Source of the DNA: Aeromicrobium chenweiae
Lineage (GTDB): Bacteria > Actinomycetota > Actinomycetes > Propionibacteriales > Nocardioidaceae
Assembly: GCF_003065605.1 (NCBI RefSeq)
Contig: NZ_CP026952.1
Coordinates: 2,542,001 to 2,606,000 of the forward strand
DNA length: 64,000 nt
Direction: 5' to 3'
The notes beneath the pieces are model-generated. The model did not search any database and had not been told where the DNA came from. It saw nothing but the letters and a program-made list of their open reading frames with translations. Position 1 is the stretch's first letter. Every line of letters starts with the position of its first letter. Position numbers and translations under genes: made by a program. Of the stretch, positions 1-11,770 are shown one piece after another.

Positions 1-367
1 CGTCCGCGTAGCCGTAGGCGGCCTCGAGGTCGGTCAGTGTGCCGCTGATGCGCCGCGCGTACGGGTCGACGAGCAGCTTGTGCGGGTTGCACCGCAGGCC
101 GGCCTTGGGCTCGTACGGGCCGTGGATGCGGAAGCCGTACTTCTGTCCGGGCGTGACGCCGGGGACCAGGCCGTGCCACACGCCGAAGGTCCGCTCGGTC
201 AGCTCGATGCGTCGCTCGTGCAGGTCGTCGTCGACGAGACAGACCTCGACGCGCTCGGCGACCGTGCTCGCGACCGCGAACCGGACGCCCCCCGCCTCCG
301 GGTGGGCACCCAGGGGAAAGGGGCGGCCGGCGAGCACCTGGACGTCGGACGTGGGGTGCGTTGCCAT
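1..367 (-). CDS. glgX: GlgX-type glycogen debranching enzyme, N-terminal part (cut by window edge)
   Basis: Only the first 122 residues are in the window; the rest lies beyond position 1. They form the N-terminal carbohydrate-binding (CBM48) part of GlgX/TreX isoamylases: an early GAHPEAGGVRFAVAS strand, then PGQKYGFRIHGPYEPKAGLR and CNPHKLLVDPYA, which closely match the same segments of the complete GlgX at 7325-9433. It would hydrolyse alpha-1,6 branches of glycogen. The ATG is followed by MATHPTSDVQV. This is a second paralogue, apart from the malQ-treXYZ operon. The function of the missing catalytic domain is inferred. Confidence 0.85.
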   Translation of the reverse strand, partial: MATHPTSDVQVLAGRPFPLGAHPEAGGVRFAVASTVAERVEVCLVDDDLHERRIELTERTFGVWHGLVPGVTPGQKYGFRIHGPYEPKAGLRCNPHKLLVDPYARRISGTLTDLEAAYGYAD

Positions 368-414
368 GCGTCCAGTGTCGCAGGTGCAGGGGCGCCCGGT
401 CGGGCGCCGGCGCG

Positions 415-912
415 TCAGCTGGAGAGGGCCTTCGTGGCCTTCTTCTCGGCCTTGGTGGCCTTCTTCTCGGCCTTGGTCACCTTCTTCTGCGCCTTGCGGA
501 CCTTGCGGCTCTCGCCGTTGCCGTCGAGCAGCAGGCTCGAGCCGATGCCCAGCAGCCATACGTCCTTGGCGAGCCCGGTGCCGTCCTGGGTCGGGCGGAT
601 GCCGTCGCGCATGCCGGGGGTCTTGGCGTACAGGCCCAACAGACCGGCGGAGAAGGCCGTCAGCGCCAGGCCCGCCTTGCGGGACGAGACGACCGGCGTG
701 AGGAGGGCAGCACCGAGCGCGATCTCGCCGGCGGCCAGCGCCTTGACGAACACCGGCGGCTGGACCTTGTTGACCACCGGGTAGGTGCCGGAGGCGAATC
801 CGTGGAGCCCGGCGGCCGTCTCACCGTCGGCGGACCACTTGGTCAGGCCCGAGTTGAGGATGAATGCCCCGGCGGTGGCGCGGAGCGGGGCGTGGGACAG
901 GCGGAACGACAT
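415..912 (-). CDS. DoxX-like membrane protein with Lys-rich tail
   Basis: 165 aa. The start is the ATG with a GGAGGT ribosome site five bases upstream, although the frame stays open much further. Hydrophobic segments around residues 10-25, 55-75, 80-100 and 115-130 and the order GAFILNSGLTKW...ALAAGEIALGAALL resemble the DoxX/DoxD four-helix family, whose role is often unknown. The last ~35 residues are a lysine/alanine tail with repeated KKVTKAEKKATKAEKKATKA units, encoded by a short DNA repeat near 425-485. This tail is not part of the DoxX fold and may bind nucleic acid or the membrane surface (inference). Confidence 0.7.
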   Translation of the reverse strand: MSFRLSHAPLRATAGAFILNSGLTKWSADGETAAGLHGFASGTYPVVNKVQPPVFVKALAAGEIALGAALLTPVVSSRKAGLALTAFSAGLLGLYAKTPGMRDGIRPTQDGTGLAKDVWLLGIGSSLLLDGNGESRKVRKAQKKVTKAEKKATKAEKKATKALSS

Positions 913-1060
913 GCGGGACCTCCGAGATGGATGACGGCTCAATCTTCGCTCCCACCGTACGGGGTGACGGCCCGACGTGCGCGCCCGACGACCGTCGCAG
1001 GCACGGACTGTCGCGTCTGGCACTCGCCGATGGGGACACCATGTCATTACAGTGCTGCCC

Positions 1061-1342
1061 ATGGGCATCGACATCGAGCCGGGGAGCGTCCTGAACGCGT
1101 GGCGGATCGGCCGGCAGGCCGAGGCCGATCTCGATGACGCCGTGACGCAGACGACGGCAGCATCGGGGACCGGGCTGGCCGGGCTGCAGTCCACGATGAC
1201 CGCGGCCGCGCGCACGGTCGCGGAGGTCCTGGCCGTCGCAGCGGCCGTCGTGGACGAGACGACGTCGACGATCGACGGCTGCCTGGCCGAGTACGCGGCC
1301 AGCGACGGCCGGTCGGCGGGACGGTTCCATGGGCTTCGGTGA
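1061..1342 (+). CDS. small WXG100/EspC-like helical protein
   Basis: 93 aa, starting at the ATG of MGIDIEPGS, with a TACAGT -10-like hexamer seven bases upstream. The protein is almost entirely Ala/Thr/Asp-rich amphipathic helix with a helix break in the middle and no signal peptide. This pattern is typical of small ESX/type VII secretion-associated proteins (WXG100, DUF2580/EspC). Its stop codon overlaps the start of the WXG/C39-like gene (1329-2846) by 14 bases, so the two are translated together. It is probably a co-secreted partner or chaperone for that protein. Family assignment rests on length, composition and context only. Confidence 0.6.
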   Translation: MGIDIEPGSVLNAWRIGRQAEADLDDAVTQTTAASGTGLAGLQSTMTAAARTVAEVLAVAAAVVDETTSTIDGCLAEYAASDGRSAGRFHGLR

Positions 1343-2846
1343 CGACGTCGTCGGCGCCCTGAACCAGACCATCGACGGCCTGCGGGTCGTCCTGGCCCGC
1401 CTGGAGAACCTCGACTTCTGGCCCCCGTGGGACGCCGCGAAGACGATCGTGGATGCCGTCGGCGCCGCGATCGACGCCGCGACCACACCGCCCGAGCCGG
1501 ACCCCGTGGCGCTGGACTCCGCGGCCGACGCGTGGAACGCGATCGCGATCGACGTCGACCGGGCGGCCGGCGACCTCACGCAGTCGCGCCAGGCGCTGAC
1601 GCGACAGGTGTGGGAGGGGGACGCCGGCGACGCCGCCCGCACGCACCTGCGCAACCTGACCGACCGGGTGGAGACCGTGACGACCGCCGCCGAGTCGGTC
1701 CGGCGGGCGCTCATCACCGCCTCGGACGCCATGACGGACGCCCGCGACCGCCACGCGTCGGCGTACTCGATCCTCACCCAGCACCTCACGATCACCTGGT
1801 CCGACATGGCGCCCTGGGACCTGGTGAGCAGGCTCAAGCAGATCGTCGGGGACTGCGTCGACGCGGTCCGGGCGCTGGTCGGCTCCTACGAGGACGCTGC
1901 GGAGGCCATGGCGACGGCGCGTCGTCAGGTCACCGCAGCGATCGACACGATCGACCTGCCGACCCATCTGCCCGACGGGGTCAGTCCCACCTCCGTCGTC
2001 AACGGCTGGGAGGGCGACGACACCGGTCCCCTGCGTGGATCGGTGCTCGAGCGCGCGGAGAAGGCGCTCGAGGGGATGTCGCCGCAGCAGCGTGCAGCGG
2101 CCCAGCAGCTGCTCGACGACGCCGGCAGTGACGAGGCCATGGCCTGGATCCTGGCCGCGATCGCCTCCGGGCTCACGGGCTCCGACCTCGACGCGTACGC
2201 CGCACAGCTCGCCACCATGACGCCCGACCAGATGGCCGCCCTCGACCCCACGACCGCGGACGACGGGACGTACACGCAGCCGGACCAGACAACGTGCGGC
2301 TCGGCGACCCTCGTGATGTCGAAGATGCTCAACGACCCCGCCTACGCGATGTACATCGCGACCGGGCGCCATCCCGTGACCGGGCAGACCTCGCCCCTGT
2401 CCCCCTCGGAGCTGTTCGACGCCGAGTCGCTCGCGATGCACCAGCAGACCAACGCGTTCCGGGACCACGCCGGGAACCCGCAGGTGCCGTGGATCGACGA
2501 GATCGGCACCTCACCGTGGGGCGTGGCCCACCAGATGGCCGGCGAGGGCGGATCGGGCATCCCCGGCTCCGACTACGGCCTCGACCTGACCGACCCGAGC
2601 CGGCCCGGCGCCGACTACGACCACATCGTGGCCGCGACGGAGGACGGGCAGACCGTCCCCCTCTACGTCGGCGACGACAAGTCCCCGCGCCACGTCGTCC
2701 TGGTGACGTCGAGCTCCGACGACACCCTGACGATCTACGAGCCGTCCGCCGGGCGGACCATCACCGTGACGCGGGACGAGTTCGAGCGCGGCGACGTCGA
2801 CGTCGCCGGCTGGGACAAGCCCTGGCTCGCGGTGACGCCGTCGTGA
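1329..2846 (+). CDS. putative type VII-secreted protein: WXG-like N-terminus plus C39-like cysteine peptidase domain
   Basis: 505 aa. Residues 1-210 are long helices with a W95-E96-G97 turn in VWEGDAG, as in WXG100 or LXG-type secretion domains. A linker follows, then residues ~318-500 look like a papain-like C39/C39_2 peptidase: Q320-x2-C323 (DQTTCGSATLVM), H455 in RHVVLV, and after ~15 residues IYEPSAG, where the family usually has DP; the segment ends with a TRDEF strand. This gives a plausible Gln-Cys-His-Glu active site. There is no Sec signal, consistent with ESX export. It is flanked by a small helical partner and a lipoprotein. It could be a toxin or a cell-wall/peptide-processing enzyme; the target is unknown. 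Confidence 0.65.
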   Translation: MGFGDDVVGALNQTIDGLRVVLARLENLDFWPPWDAAKTIVDAVGAAIDAATTPPEPDPVALDSAADAWNAIAIDVDRAAGDLTQSRQALTRQVWEGDAGDAARTHLRNLTDRVETVTTAAESVRRALITASDAMTDARDRHASAYSILTQHLTITWSDMAPWDLVSRLKQIVGDCVDAVRALVGSYEDAAEAMATARRQVTAAIDTIDLPTHLPDGVSPTSVVNGWEGDDTGPLRGSVLERAEKALEGMSPQQRAAAQQLLDDAGSDEAMAWILAAIASGLTGSDLDAYAAQLATMTPDQMAALDPTTADDGTYTQPDQTTCGSATLVMSKMLNDPAYAMYIATGRHPVTGQTSPLSPSELFDAESLAMHQQTNAFRDHAGNPQVPWIDEIGTSPWGVAHQMAGEGGSGIPGSDYGLDLTDPSRPGADYDHIVAATEDGQTVPLYVGDDKSPRHVVLVTSSSDDTLTIYEPSAGRTITVTRDEFERGDVDVAGWDKPWLAVTPS

Positions 2847-3430
2847 CGCGATGGCCCCGCGCGCTGCTCCTCGTGCCGGCGGCCGTCCTGCTCGCGGGTT
2901 GCCCGGCACCGCAGAAGGACGAGCTGAAGCCGGACGCGGTCGACCGGGAGCGGGTGGCTCGCATCGCGAAGGACCCGTGGGCGGCACCGAGCAGCACGAC
3001 CCTGCCCCGTCAGGGTGACGGCACCAACGGCCTCGTCACGCGTGAGGCGGGCAGGCGCGAGACCACGCTCCTCGGGGAGGACGACCTGCCCGCGGTCCGT
3101 GCCGAGGTCGAGGCCGCGGAGGCCGACGGGTGGACGCTCGTCGGAGCCGTCTGCAGCGAGCGCGGCCGGGTCGACGAGGTCCAGCTGGCCCGCGGCGAGA
3201 CCCTCGACGACAGCGCTCGTGCCGTGATCACGACCGAGCCCGAGGGCAGTCGCGACGCACCCGCCTGGCGGATCGTCGTCCGCGTCTACGTGCCGCACCA
3301 CGCCGATCGCTCGTGGCCGCGCCCGGACGCCGTCCGCACCTCTGCCACGTGCCTCGCCGACCCGGCCGCCCCGCCCGTCGAGGTCGACAGCGTGGCGGAC
3401 GGCCGCGTCTACGGGCCCGAGACCTCGTAG
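2843..3430 (+). CDS. lipoprotein of unknown function, third gene of the WXG/C39 module
   Basis: 195 aa, starting at a GTG that overlaps the preceding stop (GTGA), so it is translationally coupled to the C39-like gene. The N-terminus (TRWPRALLLVPAAVLLAGCP) is a clear lipoprotein signal with lipobox LAGC. The mature part is small, acidic and has no recognised domain; it contains two further cysteines (in GAVCSERG and SATCLADP). Coupling to a possible secreted peptidase makes it a candidate immunity protein or surface partner (inference). Its last 22 bases overlap the convergent end of treZ. Confidence 0.7.
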   Translation: MTRWPRALLLVPAAVLLAGCPAPQKDELKPDAVDRERVARIAKDPWAAPSSTTLPRQGDGTNGLVTREAGRRETTLLGEDDLPAVRAEVEAAEADGWTLVGAVCSERGRVDEVQLARGETLDDSARAVITTEPEGSRDAPAWRIVVRVYVPHHADRSWPRPDAVRTSATCLADPAAPPVEVDSVADGRVYGPETS

Positions 3431-5040
3431 GTCTCGGCGGCGAAGTCGACCCGCACCTGCCACGCCCCCCGGTGCATCACGAGCCATGAGTCGTCGTCGG
3501 CGACCTCGACCCGGAAGCCGTCCAGCGACGGATCGGACAGCTCGGGGTGCTCGCGGCGCAGCGCGATCAGCGAGCGGTAGGTCTCCAGCACCTCGCGATG
3601 GCCGTCGGACACCGGCTCCGACCAGTCCAGCGTCGACCGCTCGACCGTCGCGGGGTCCATGGGGTCGGGCACCTCGGACTCGCCCCAGCCGTGCCGGCCG
3701 AACTCGCGGCGGCGCCCGGTGCGGACCGCCTCCGCCAGGTCGGGATCGGGGAAGGACGCGAAGAACTGCCACGGCGTCGAGGCCGCCCACTCCTCCCCCA
3801 TGAAGAGCATCGGCGTGTAGGGGCCGAGCAGCACGATCGCGGCGGCGCAGGCCTGCAGCCCCGGCGAGATCGTCGCGGAGATGCGGTCGCCGGTCGCCCG
3901 GTTGCCGATCTGGTCGTGATTCTGCAGGTACGCGAGGAAGGCCGTCCCCGGCAGGGCCGTGGTGTCCACCGGACGCCCGTGGGTCCGTTCCCGGAAGGAC
4001 GACCAGGTGCCGTCGTGGAAGAACGCTCCCCGCAGGGTCTTGGCCAGCGCGCCCGGCGCCGCGAAGTCGGCGTAGTAGCCGTCGGTCTCGCCGGTCACCC
4101 GCACGTGCAGCGCGTGGTGCAGGTCGTCGGACCACTGCGCGTCCATGCCGAGCCCGTGCTCGGCTCGCGGCGTCACCATGCGCGGGTCGTTGAGGTCGGA
4201 CTCGGCGATCAGCGAGAGCGGGCGTCCGAGCGCCTGCGACATCCGCGCGGTCTCGGCCGAGAGCTCCTCGAGGATCGGCAGCGCCCGCGTGTCGGCGAGC
4301 GCGTGGACCGCGTCGAGGCGCAGCCCGTCGACGTGGAAGTGCTCGAACCACGCCATCGCGTTGTCGATCACGTAGCGGCGCACCTCGTCGGACTGCGGGC
4401 CGTCGAGGTTGAGTCCCGGTCCCCAGTCGTTCTGGCCGGCGAAGTACGGGCCGAAGCGGTCGAGGTACGCCCCCGACGGACCGAGGTGGTTGTAGACGAC
4501 GTCCAGCAGCACGCCGAGCCCGCGGGCGTGGCACGCGTCGACGAACCGCTTGAACCCGTCCGGTCCCCCGTACGACTCCTGCACCGCGCCCCACAGGACG
4601 CCGTCGTAGCCCCAGCCGTGCGGGCCGTCGAACGAGTTGACCGGCAGCACCTCGACGAGGTCGATGCCCAGGTCGACGAGGTGGTCCAGCCGCTCGATCG
4701 CGCTGTCGAACGTCCGCCCGGGCGTGAAGGTGCCGACGTGCAGCTCGTAGACGACCGAGCGCTCGAGCTCGCGGCCCTGCCAGGCCTGGTCGCTCCACCG
4801 GAAGCGGGAGTGGTCGTACGCCCGCGTGGGCCCGTGGACGCCGTGGGGCTGCCAGGCCGAGCGGGGATCGGGCAGGGGCGTCTCGTCGTCGCCGAGGACG
4901 AACGCGTAGTCGGTGCCGTGCGGGGCGTCGACGTCGGCGGACCACCACCCGGTGTCCGCCTCGCGACGCATCTCGTGGTCGGTGTCCCCGGCGCGCAGCC
5001 GGACCCGCTCGAGCTGGGGTGCCCAGACCGTGAGCGTCAT
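3409..5040 (-). CDS. treZ: malto-oligosyltrehalose trehalohydrolase
   Basis: 543 aa, GH13 family. It cleaves trehalose from maltooligosyl-trehalose made by TreY. An N-terminal beta domain (MTLTVWAPQLERVRL) precedes the TIM barrel. Visible active-site motifs: DVVYNHLGPSG, GLRLDAVHALAD (nucleophile Asp), SLIAESDLNDP (acid Glu) and LQNHDQIGNRATGDR (third Asp and His). The start is the ATG overlapping the treY stop by four bases (ATGA); an upstream in-frame extension is rejected because it lies wholly within treY. Last gene of the malQ-glgX-treY-treZ run. Confidence 0.95.
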   Translation of the reverse strand: MTLTVWAPQLERVRLRAGDTDHEMRREADTGWWSADVDAPHGTDYAFVLGDDETPLPDPRSAWQPHGVHGPTRAYDHSRFRWSDQAWQGRELERSVVYELHVGTFTPGRTFDSAIERLDHLVDLGIDLVEVLPVNSFDGPHGWGYDGVLWGAVQESYGGPDGFKRFVDACHARGLGVLLDVVYNHLGPSGAYLDRFGPYFAGQNDWGPGLNLDGPQSDEVRRYVIDNAMAWFEHFHVDGLRLDAVHALADTRALPILEELSAETARMSQALGRPLSLIAESDLNDPRMVTPRAEHGLGMDAQWSDDLHHALHVRVTGETDGYYADFAAPGALAKTLRGAFFHDGTWSSFRERTHGRPVDTTALPGTAFLAYLQNHDQIGNRATGDRISATISPGLQACAAAIVLLGPYTPMLFMGEEWAASTPWQFFASFPDPDLAEAVRTGRRREFGRHGWGESEVPDPMDPATVERSTLDWSEPVSDGHREVLETYRSLIALRREHPELSDPSLDGFRVEVADDDSWLVMHRGAWQVRVDFAAETYEVSGP

Positions 5041-7324
5041 GACGAGACCCCCTCCTTCACCAGCAGCGCCACCGGGTAGCGGTCCAGGACGTCCGCGAGT
5101 GCCGTGTCGCCGCCCTCCACCTGCGCGCCGGTGATGACGTCGGTCCAGCGCCCCTCGGGCAGCGGCACCGAGGTGGTGCCCCATCCCCCGCGGCGCTCCA
5201 GGCCGATGGGCAGCCGGGTCGCGACGGCGACCAGGTCGTCGCTGCGTGCGAACGCGACCGCGTGCTCGGCTGCCGGACCGTCGGCCCGCAGCGGGGTGTA
5301 GCCCCGGAACAGCTCGGGCCGGTCGCGACGCAGCGTCAGGACGCGGTGGACGACGAGCATCTTGGCCGCGCCGGACCGGTCGATCTCGGGCACGAGCCCT
5401 TCACCGAACCGGTCGAGCAGCTCGCGGCGCAGGTCGTAGTCGACCTCGCGACGGTTGTCGGGGTCCACCAACGAGAAGTCCCACAGCTCGGTGCCCTGGT
5501 AGACGTCCGGGACGCCCGGTCCGGCCAGCTGGAGCAGCTTCGCGGACAGCGAGTTGGACCACCCGGCCGGGGTGATCCGCTTCACGAAGGCGTCCACCTC
5601 CTCGCCCAGCTCGGCTCGCACCCGCGCCGGCCAGGACACGACCGTCTGCTCGAACTCCTCGTCCGGCTCGGTCCAGGTCGTGCGGAGCTTGGCCTCCTTG
5701 GCGGCCTTGAGCAGGTAGTCCGACAATCGCTCGTCGCTGATCGGCGACGCCCCGACGAGGGTCTGCCAGGCGAGCAGGTCGAGCGACGGCTCGTCGATGC
5801 CGCAGCGGTCGTGCCAGTCGGTGACCAGCTCGGCGAACTCGTCGGCCACCTCGGCCAGCACGGCCATGCGCGCCCGGGTGTCCTCGGAACGCTTCGTGTC
5901 GTGGGTGGTGAGCGTCGTCATCGTCGCCGGCGACCCGGCGTCGCGAACGGCCGCGAGCCGGTGGAACTCGTCCACGCCGACGCCCCAGCGGTCGGGCGAG
6001 CCGCCGACCTCGTTGAGCGCCGCGAACCGGGTGAAGCGGTAGAACGTGGTGTCCTCGGTGCCCTTGGCGACGACCATGCCGGACGTCTGCTGGATGCGGG
6101 TCGCGAGCTCACCTGCCGGATCGGCACGCACCTGCTCGTCGAGCGCGGCCAGCGCCTCGCCGAGGTCGGGACGCCGGGCGGTGGCCCGGACGATCGCCGC
6201 GGCCCACTCGTCGGCGACCTCGGGCAGGTACGACCGGTAGACGCCGAACGCGATCATCGTCTCGGCGACGGCCGCACGGGCCGCCTCGACCTCGACGTCC
6301 TGCAGGAGGGCCGCGATGCGGCGCACCTCCGCGACGAGGATCGAGTCGGTGACCAGGCGCCGGGCCTCCTCCTCGACCGCGGCGTAGTCGGTGGGCACGC
6401 CCAGCCGGGCGGCGAGCTGTGTGAACGCGGCCTCGCCGGCCGGGTCGAGCAGCACGCCCGAGACGTCGCCGAGCGCGTCGTACCCGGTCGTCCCCTCCAC
6501 GGGCCACGAGCCGGGCAGCGCCTCGCCCGGGTGCAGGATCTTCTCGATCACGATCCATGCGTCCGGCGCGGCCTCGCGCAGGCGGCGGACGTACGCGGTC
6601 GGGTCGGCGAGCCCGTCCGGGTGGTCCACCCGCAGGCCCGTGACGTCCCCGTCGCCGACCCAGCGCAGCACCTCGCGGTGGACGTCGTCGAACACCTCGG
6701 GACGCTCGACGGTCACCGCGGCCAGGGTGGTGATGTCGAAGAAACGCCGATAGCTGAGCTCGGCGTTGCCCCGGCGCCAGTCGACCAGCTCGTAGTGCTG
6801 GCGGTCGTGGACCTCCTGGGGCGTGCCCTCGGTCGAGCCGCTGACCGGGAACCGGTGGTCGTAGTAGACCAGCTCGTCGCCTTCGACGGTCAGGGCCGCG
6901 AGATCGTCCGCGGAGCCGAGGACCGGGACGAGGATCCGCTCGCGGGACCAGTCGATGTCGAAGTGGTGCGCGTACGGCGACGCGCTGCCGTCACGCAGCA
7001 CCGACCACCACCACGGGTTCGCGGACGGCACCTCGACCGACATGTGGTTGGGCACGATGTCGACGACCAGCCCCATGCCCTCGGCGCGGACGGCGTCGGC
7101 CAGTGCCAGCCGGCCCTCCTCGCCGCCGAGCTCGGGCCGTGCCCGCGACGGGTCCGTGACGTCGTAGCCGTGGGTCGACCCGGGCGTGGCGTCGAGCACC
7201 GGCGAGACGTACACGGCACCGATCCCGAGGGCACCGAGATAGCTCACGACCTGCTCGGCGTCCCGGAAGCCGAACTCCGGGCGCATCTGCAGCCGGTAGG
7301 TCGACGACGGGGTCGATCGCGAGG

Positions 7325-7328
<4 letters not shown>
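5037..7328 (-). CDS. treY: malto-oligosyltrehalose synthase
   Basis: 763 aa, typical TreY length. It isomerises the reducing-end alpha-1,4 bond of maltodextrin to alpha,alpha-1,1, giving a trehalose cap. GH13 motifs: VVDIVPNHMSVEV, GLRVDHPDGLADP (nucleophile), IVIEKILHPGE (acid) and TLTTHDTKRSEDTRAR. The N-terminal STYRLQMRPEFGF is diagnostic for TreY. It overlaps glgX upstream and treZ downstream by four bases each, indicating strict co-translation of the trehalose branch. Confidence 0.96.
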
Positions 7329-9433
<2,105 letters not shown>

Positions 9434-9457
9434 AGGACTCCTTCAGAAGGGGTGGGA

Positions 9458-11446
9458 CTAGGGGTGGGACAAGGATTCGGCCGCTCGCGCGGTGCGGAGC
9501 GGCTCGATGGCCCTCTGTACCCCGTCGTCGGCAAAGAACGCGTCCAGATCGACCGGCAACGGGATCCGCCAGTTGGGGTACTCGTCGATCGTCCCGGGGA
9601 GGTTCGGCTGGCGCAGCTCACCGACCACGTCGCTCGGCGAGCTGAGCACGAGGCTCGAGGCCGCGCGGGCGATGACGGCGTGCAGGCCGACGACGATGCT
9701 CGCCACGTCGTCCTCGTCGAACGGGACCGACTCGGCGCGCAAAAGGTCCAGCAGCGCGCGCTTGTCCTCCGCAGCCTTCGCGTAGGCCTCGTCCTCGGGG
9801 CTGTCGAGCAGGTCGAGCGAGGCCCTGAGGCGTACGTGCTCGGCGCGCAGCCAGCCGCTGGCGGTCGGCAGGTCGTGCGTCGTGATGCTCGCCATCGCCT
9901 CGACCGGCCAGTCGCCGGGACGGTCGTGGGGCTGGCCCGGGGCGTCCCAGTCGCGCTCGAACCACAGCACGGCCGAGCTCAGGATGCCGCGTTCGTGCAT
10001 GGTCTCGGTCACCTCGTCCTCGACGGTCCCGAGGTCCTCGCCCACCACGATCGCGCCCGCGCGCTGAGCCTCCAGCATCAGCACACCCACCATCGCGTCC
10101 GGGTCGTAGTGCACGTACGCCCCACGGTTCGCGGGCTCTCCCGGCGGGATCCACCACAGCCGCCACAACCCGGCGATGTGGTCGATGCGGATGCCGTCGG
10201 CGTGCCGCAGGACGCTGCGGACCACCTCGCGGAACGGCGCGTACCCGGACTCCGCCAGCGCGCGCGGCTTCCACGGCGGCAGTCCCCAGTCTTGGCCCAG
10301 CTCGTTGAACGCGTCGGCCGGCGCCCCGACGCGCACGTCCGGGGCGAAGTCGTCGCGGTGGGACCAGGTGTCCGGGCCGCCCGCGCTGACGCCGACCGGG
10401 AGGTCGTGCACGATGCCGACGGGCATGCCGGCCGCACGGGCCGCCTCGCGTGCCGCGTCCAGCTGCTCGCGGGAGAGCACCTGCAGCCACGCGTGGAACG
10501 CGATCCGTTCGGCCAGGTCGACCTGCACCTGCCGGACCGCCTCGCCGGTGGGGTCCTGCAACGACTCGGGCCAGTCCCGCCAGTCCCCGCCGTGCCGCTC
10601 GGCGAGCGCCGAGAACGTCGCGAACGCCTCGAGCTCGGCGTCATGGGTGCGGGCGCGCTCCGCCTCCGGCCGGTGCGGCCAGAGCAGCTCCAGGGCGGCC
10701 AGCTTCGCGTCCCAGACCGCGTCGTGGTCGATGAGCTCGCCCAGCTCGGGCGCGAGGGCGTCCACCCGGGCGCGGACGTCGTCGTCCGCCGCTGCGTACG
10801 CCGCGGTGTCGGTGACCCGCAGGTAGAGCGGGTTGGCGAACCGGCGGCTGGACGGCGAGTAGGGCGAGCGCTGGATCGGGTGGGCGGGACTGACCGCCTG
10901 CACCGGGTTGACCAGCAGCACGCCGGCTCCCTGCTCGCGGCCTGCGCGGTCCGCCATCTCGGTCAGGTCGCCGAAGTCGCCCATCCCCCAGGACCTGGCC
11001 GAGTGCAGCGCGTACAGTTGGAGCATCCAGCCCCACGCGCGCGGCACGTCGGGCATGCGCTCGGGCACCACCAGCAGTGTCACGTCCTCCTGGTCGGTGA
11101 CGATGCGGTGGTAGCCGAGCGGCAGGTCGTCGGGCACGGCGTCGACGTCGCGGGTCGTCCCGTCCTCGAGGAGGATCCGGGCCGGACGAGGCAGGGCGCG
11201 CCCCGTGCCCTCCGTGACCACGACCGTGGGCGGCAGGTCGGTCTCGGCGGCGGCACGACGGGCCTCCGCCAGGGCGGCCGCGACGGCATCGGGGGTCGAG
11301 GCGTCGACGCCGAGCGTCTGCAGCACGCCCACGACGACCGGCGCGTCGACGTGTACCTGGGAGCGGTTCGAGCCCTCGTACGACACGGCGACACCGTGCA
11401 GCTGGGCGAGCTCGGCTAGGTCGGGGGAAGGTTGCTGAGACGGCAC
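9458..11446 (-). CDS. malQ: 4-alpha-glucanotransferase (amylomaltase)
   Basis: 662 aa, GH77. It transfers maltodextrin units and recycles short chains. Motifs: GIRIDHIAGLWRLWWIP (nucleophile Asp), IVVGEDLGTVEDEVTE (acid Glu) and ITTHDLPTASGWL (third Asp); SWGMGDFGDL is the conserved early loop. The N-terminal ~170 residues are the extra beta domains found in actinobacterial and enterobacterial MalQ. The start is GTG with AATGCT six bases upstream. First gene of the operon running into glgX-treY-treZ. Confidence 0.94.
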   Translation of the reverse strand: MPSQQPSPDLAELAQLHGVAVSYEGSNRSQVHVDAPVVVGVLQTLGVDASTPDAVAAALAEARRAAAETDLPPTVVVTEGTGRALPRPARILLEDGTTRDVDAVPDDLPLGYHRIVTDQEDVTLLVVPERMPDVPRAWGWMLQLYALHSARSWGMGDFGDLTEMADRAGREQGAGVLLVNPVQAVSPAHPIQRSPYSPSSRRFANPLYLRVTDTAAYAAADDDVRARVDALAPELGELIDHDAVWDAKLAALELLWPHRPEAERARTHDAELEAFATFSALAERHGGDWRDWPESLQDPTGEAVRQVQVDLAERIAFHAWLQVLSREQLDAAREAARAAGMPVGIVHDLPVGVSAGGPDTWSHRDDFAPDVRVGAPADAFNELGQDWGLPPWKPRALAESGYAPFREVVRSVLRHADGIRIDHIAGLWRLWWIPPGEPANRGAYVHYDPDAMVGVLMLEAQRAGAIVVGEDLGTVEDEVTETMHERGILSSAVLWFERDWDAPGQPHDRPGDWPVEAMASITTHDLPTASGWLRAEHVRLRASLDLLDSPEDEAYAKAAEDKRALLDLLRAESVPFDEDDVASIVVGLHAVIARAASSLVLSSPSDVVGELRQPNLPGTIDEYPNWRIPLPVDLDAFFADDGVQRAIEPLRTARAAESLSHP

Positions 11447-11498
11447 GCGCCCAGCATTGCCGACTGGTGCTGACGGCGCCAGTCAGGCGGCCGTGGGA

Positions 11499-11672
11499 TC
11501 AGGAACCGGGGTCGCAGGCGCGGTAGCCGACGAACCCGGCAACGCCCCCGAGGACCACGAGCGTCCCGCCCACGGCCCACTCGGCCAGGATCAGGAACAC
11601 CAGCCCGATGAGCGCCACGACGAGGCCGAGCAGGGTGGTCAGGACGGCGGTTCGGACATCGAGCTTCGGCAC
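11499..11672 (-). CDS. small membrane protein, two transmembrane helices
   Basis: 57 aa from a GTG start, read as PKLDVRTAVLTTLL..., with hydrophobic stretches at residues ~9-30 and ~34-50 joined by EWAVGG. A -10-like TAGATT sits exactly six bases before the GTG, suggesting a leaderless mRNA. No family recognised. It sits between malQ, same strand but no shared promoter needed, and the divergent coiled-coil membrane protein. Confidence 0.6.
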   Translation of the reverse strand: MPKLDVRTAVLTTLLGLVVALIGLVFLILAEWAVGGTLVVLGGVAGFVGYRACDPGS

Positions 11673-11678
11673 TCGTCC

Positions 11679-11684
11679 AATCTA
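11679..11684 (-). promoter_or_regulatory. -10 hexamer TAGATT of a leaderless promoter
   Basis: TAGATT ends six bases upstream of the GTG at 11672, placing the expected transcription start on the start codon. No Shine-Dalgarno sequence is present. The same geometry recurs at many starts in this window. Confidence 0.5.
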
Positions 11685-11770
11685 GGCAGGGCCCTCAAGG
11701 CCCCCGAGCGGGGGCGGCGCGGTTTGCCCGGCGCGGGTTCGGGTACCCCCGCCGGACAGGGAGGAACATC

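Noticed and set aside
2735..4948. 737-codon minus-strand open frame across treZ
   Set aside because: Arg/Ala/Gly-rich high-GC shadow of treZ; treZ in the other frame has all GH13 motifs.
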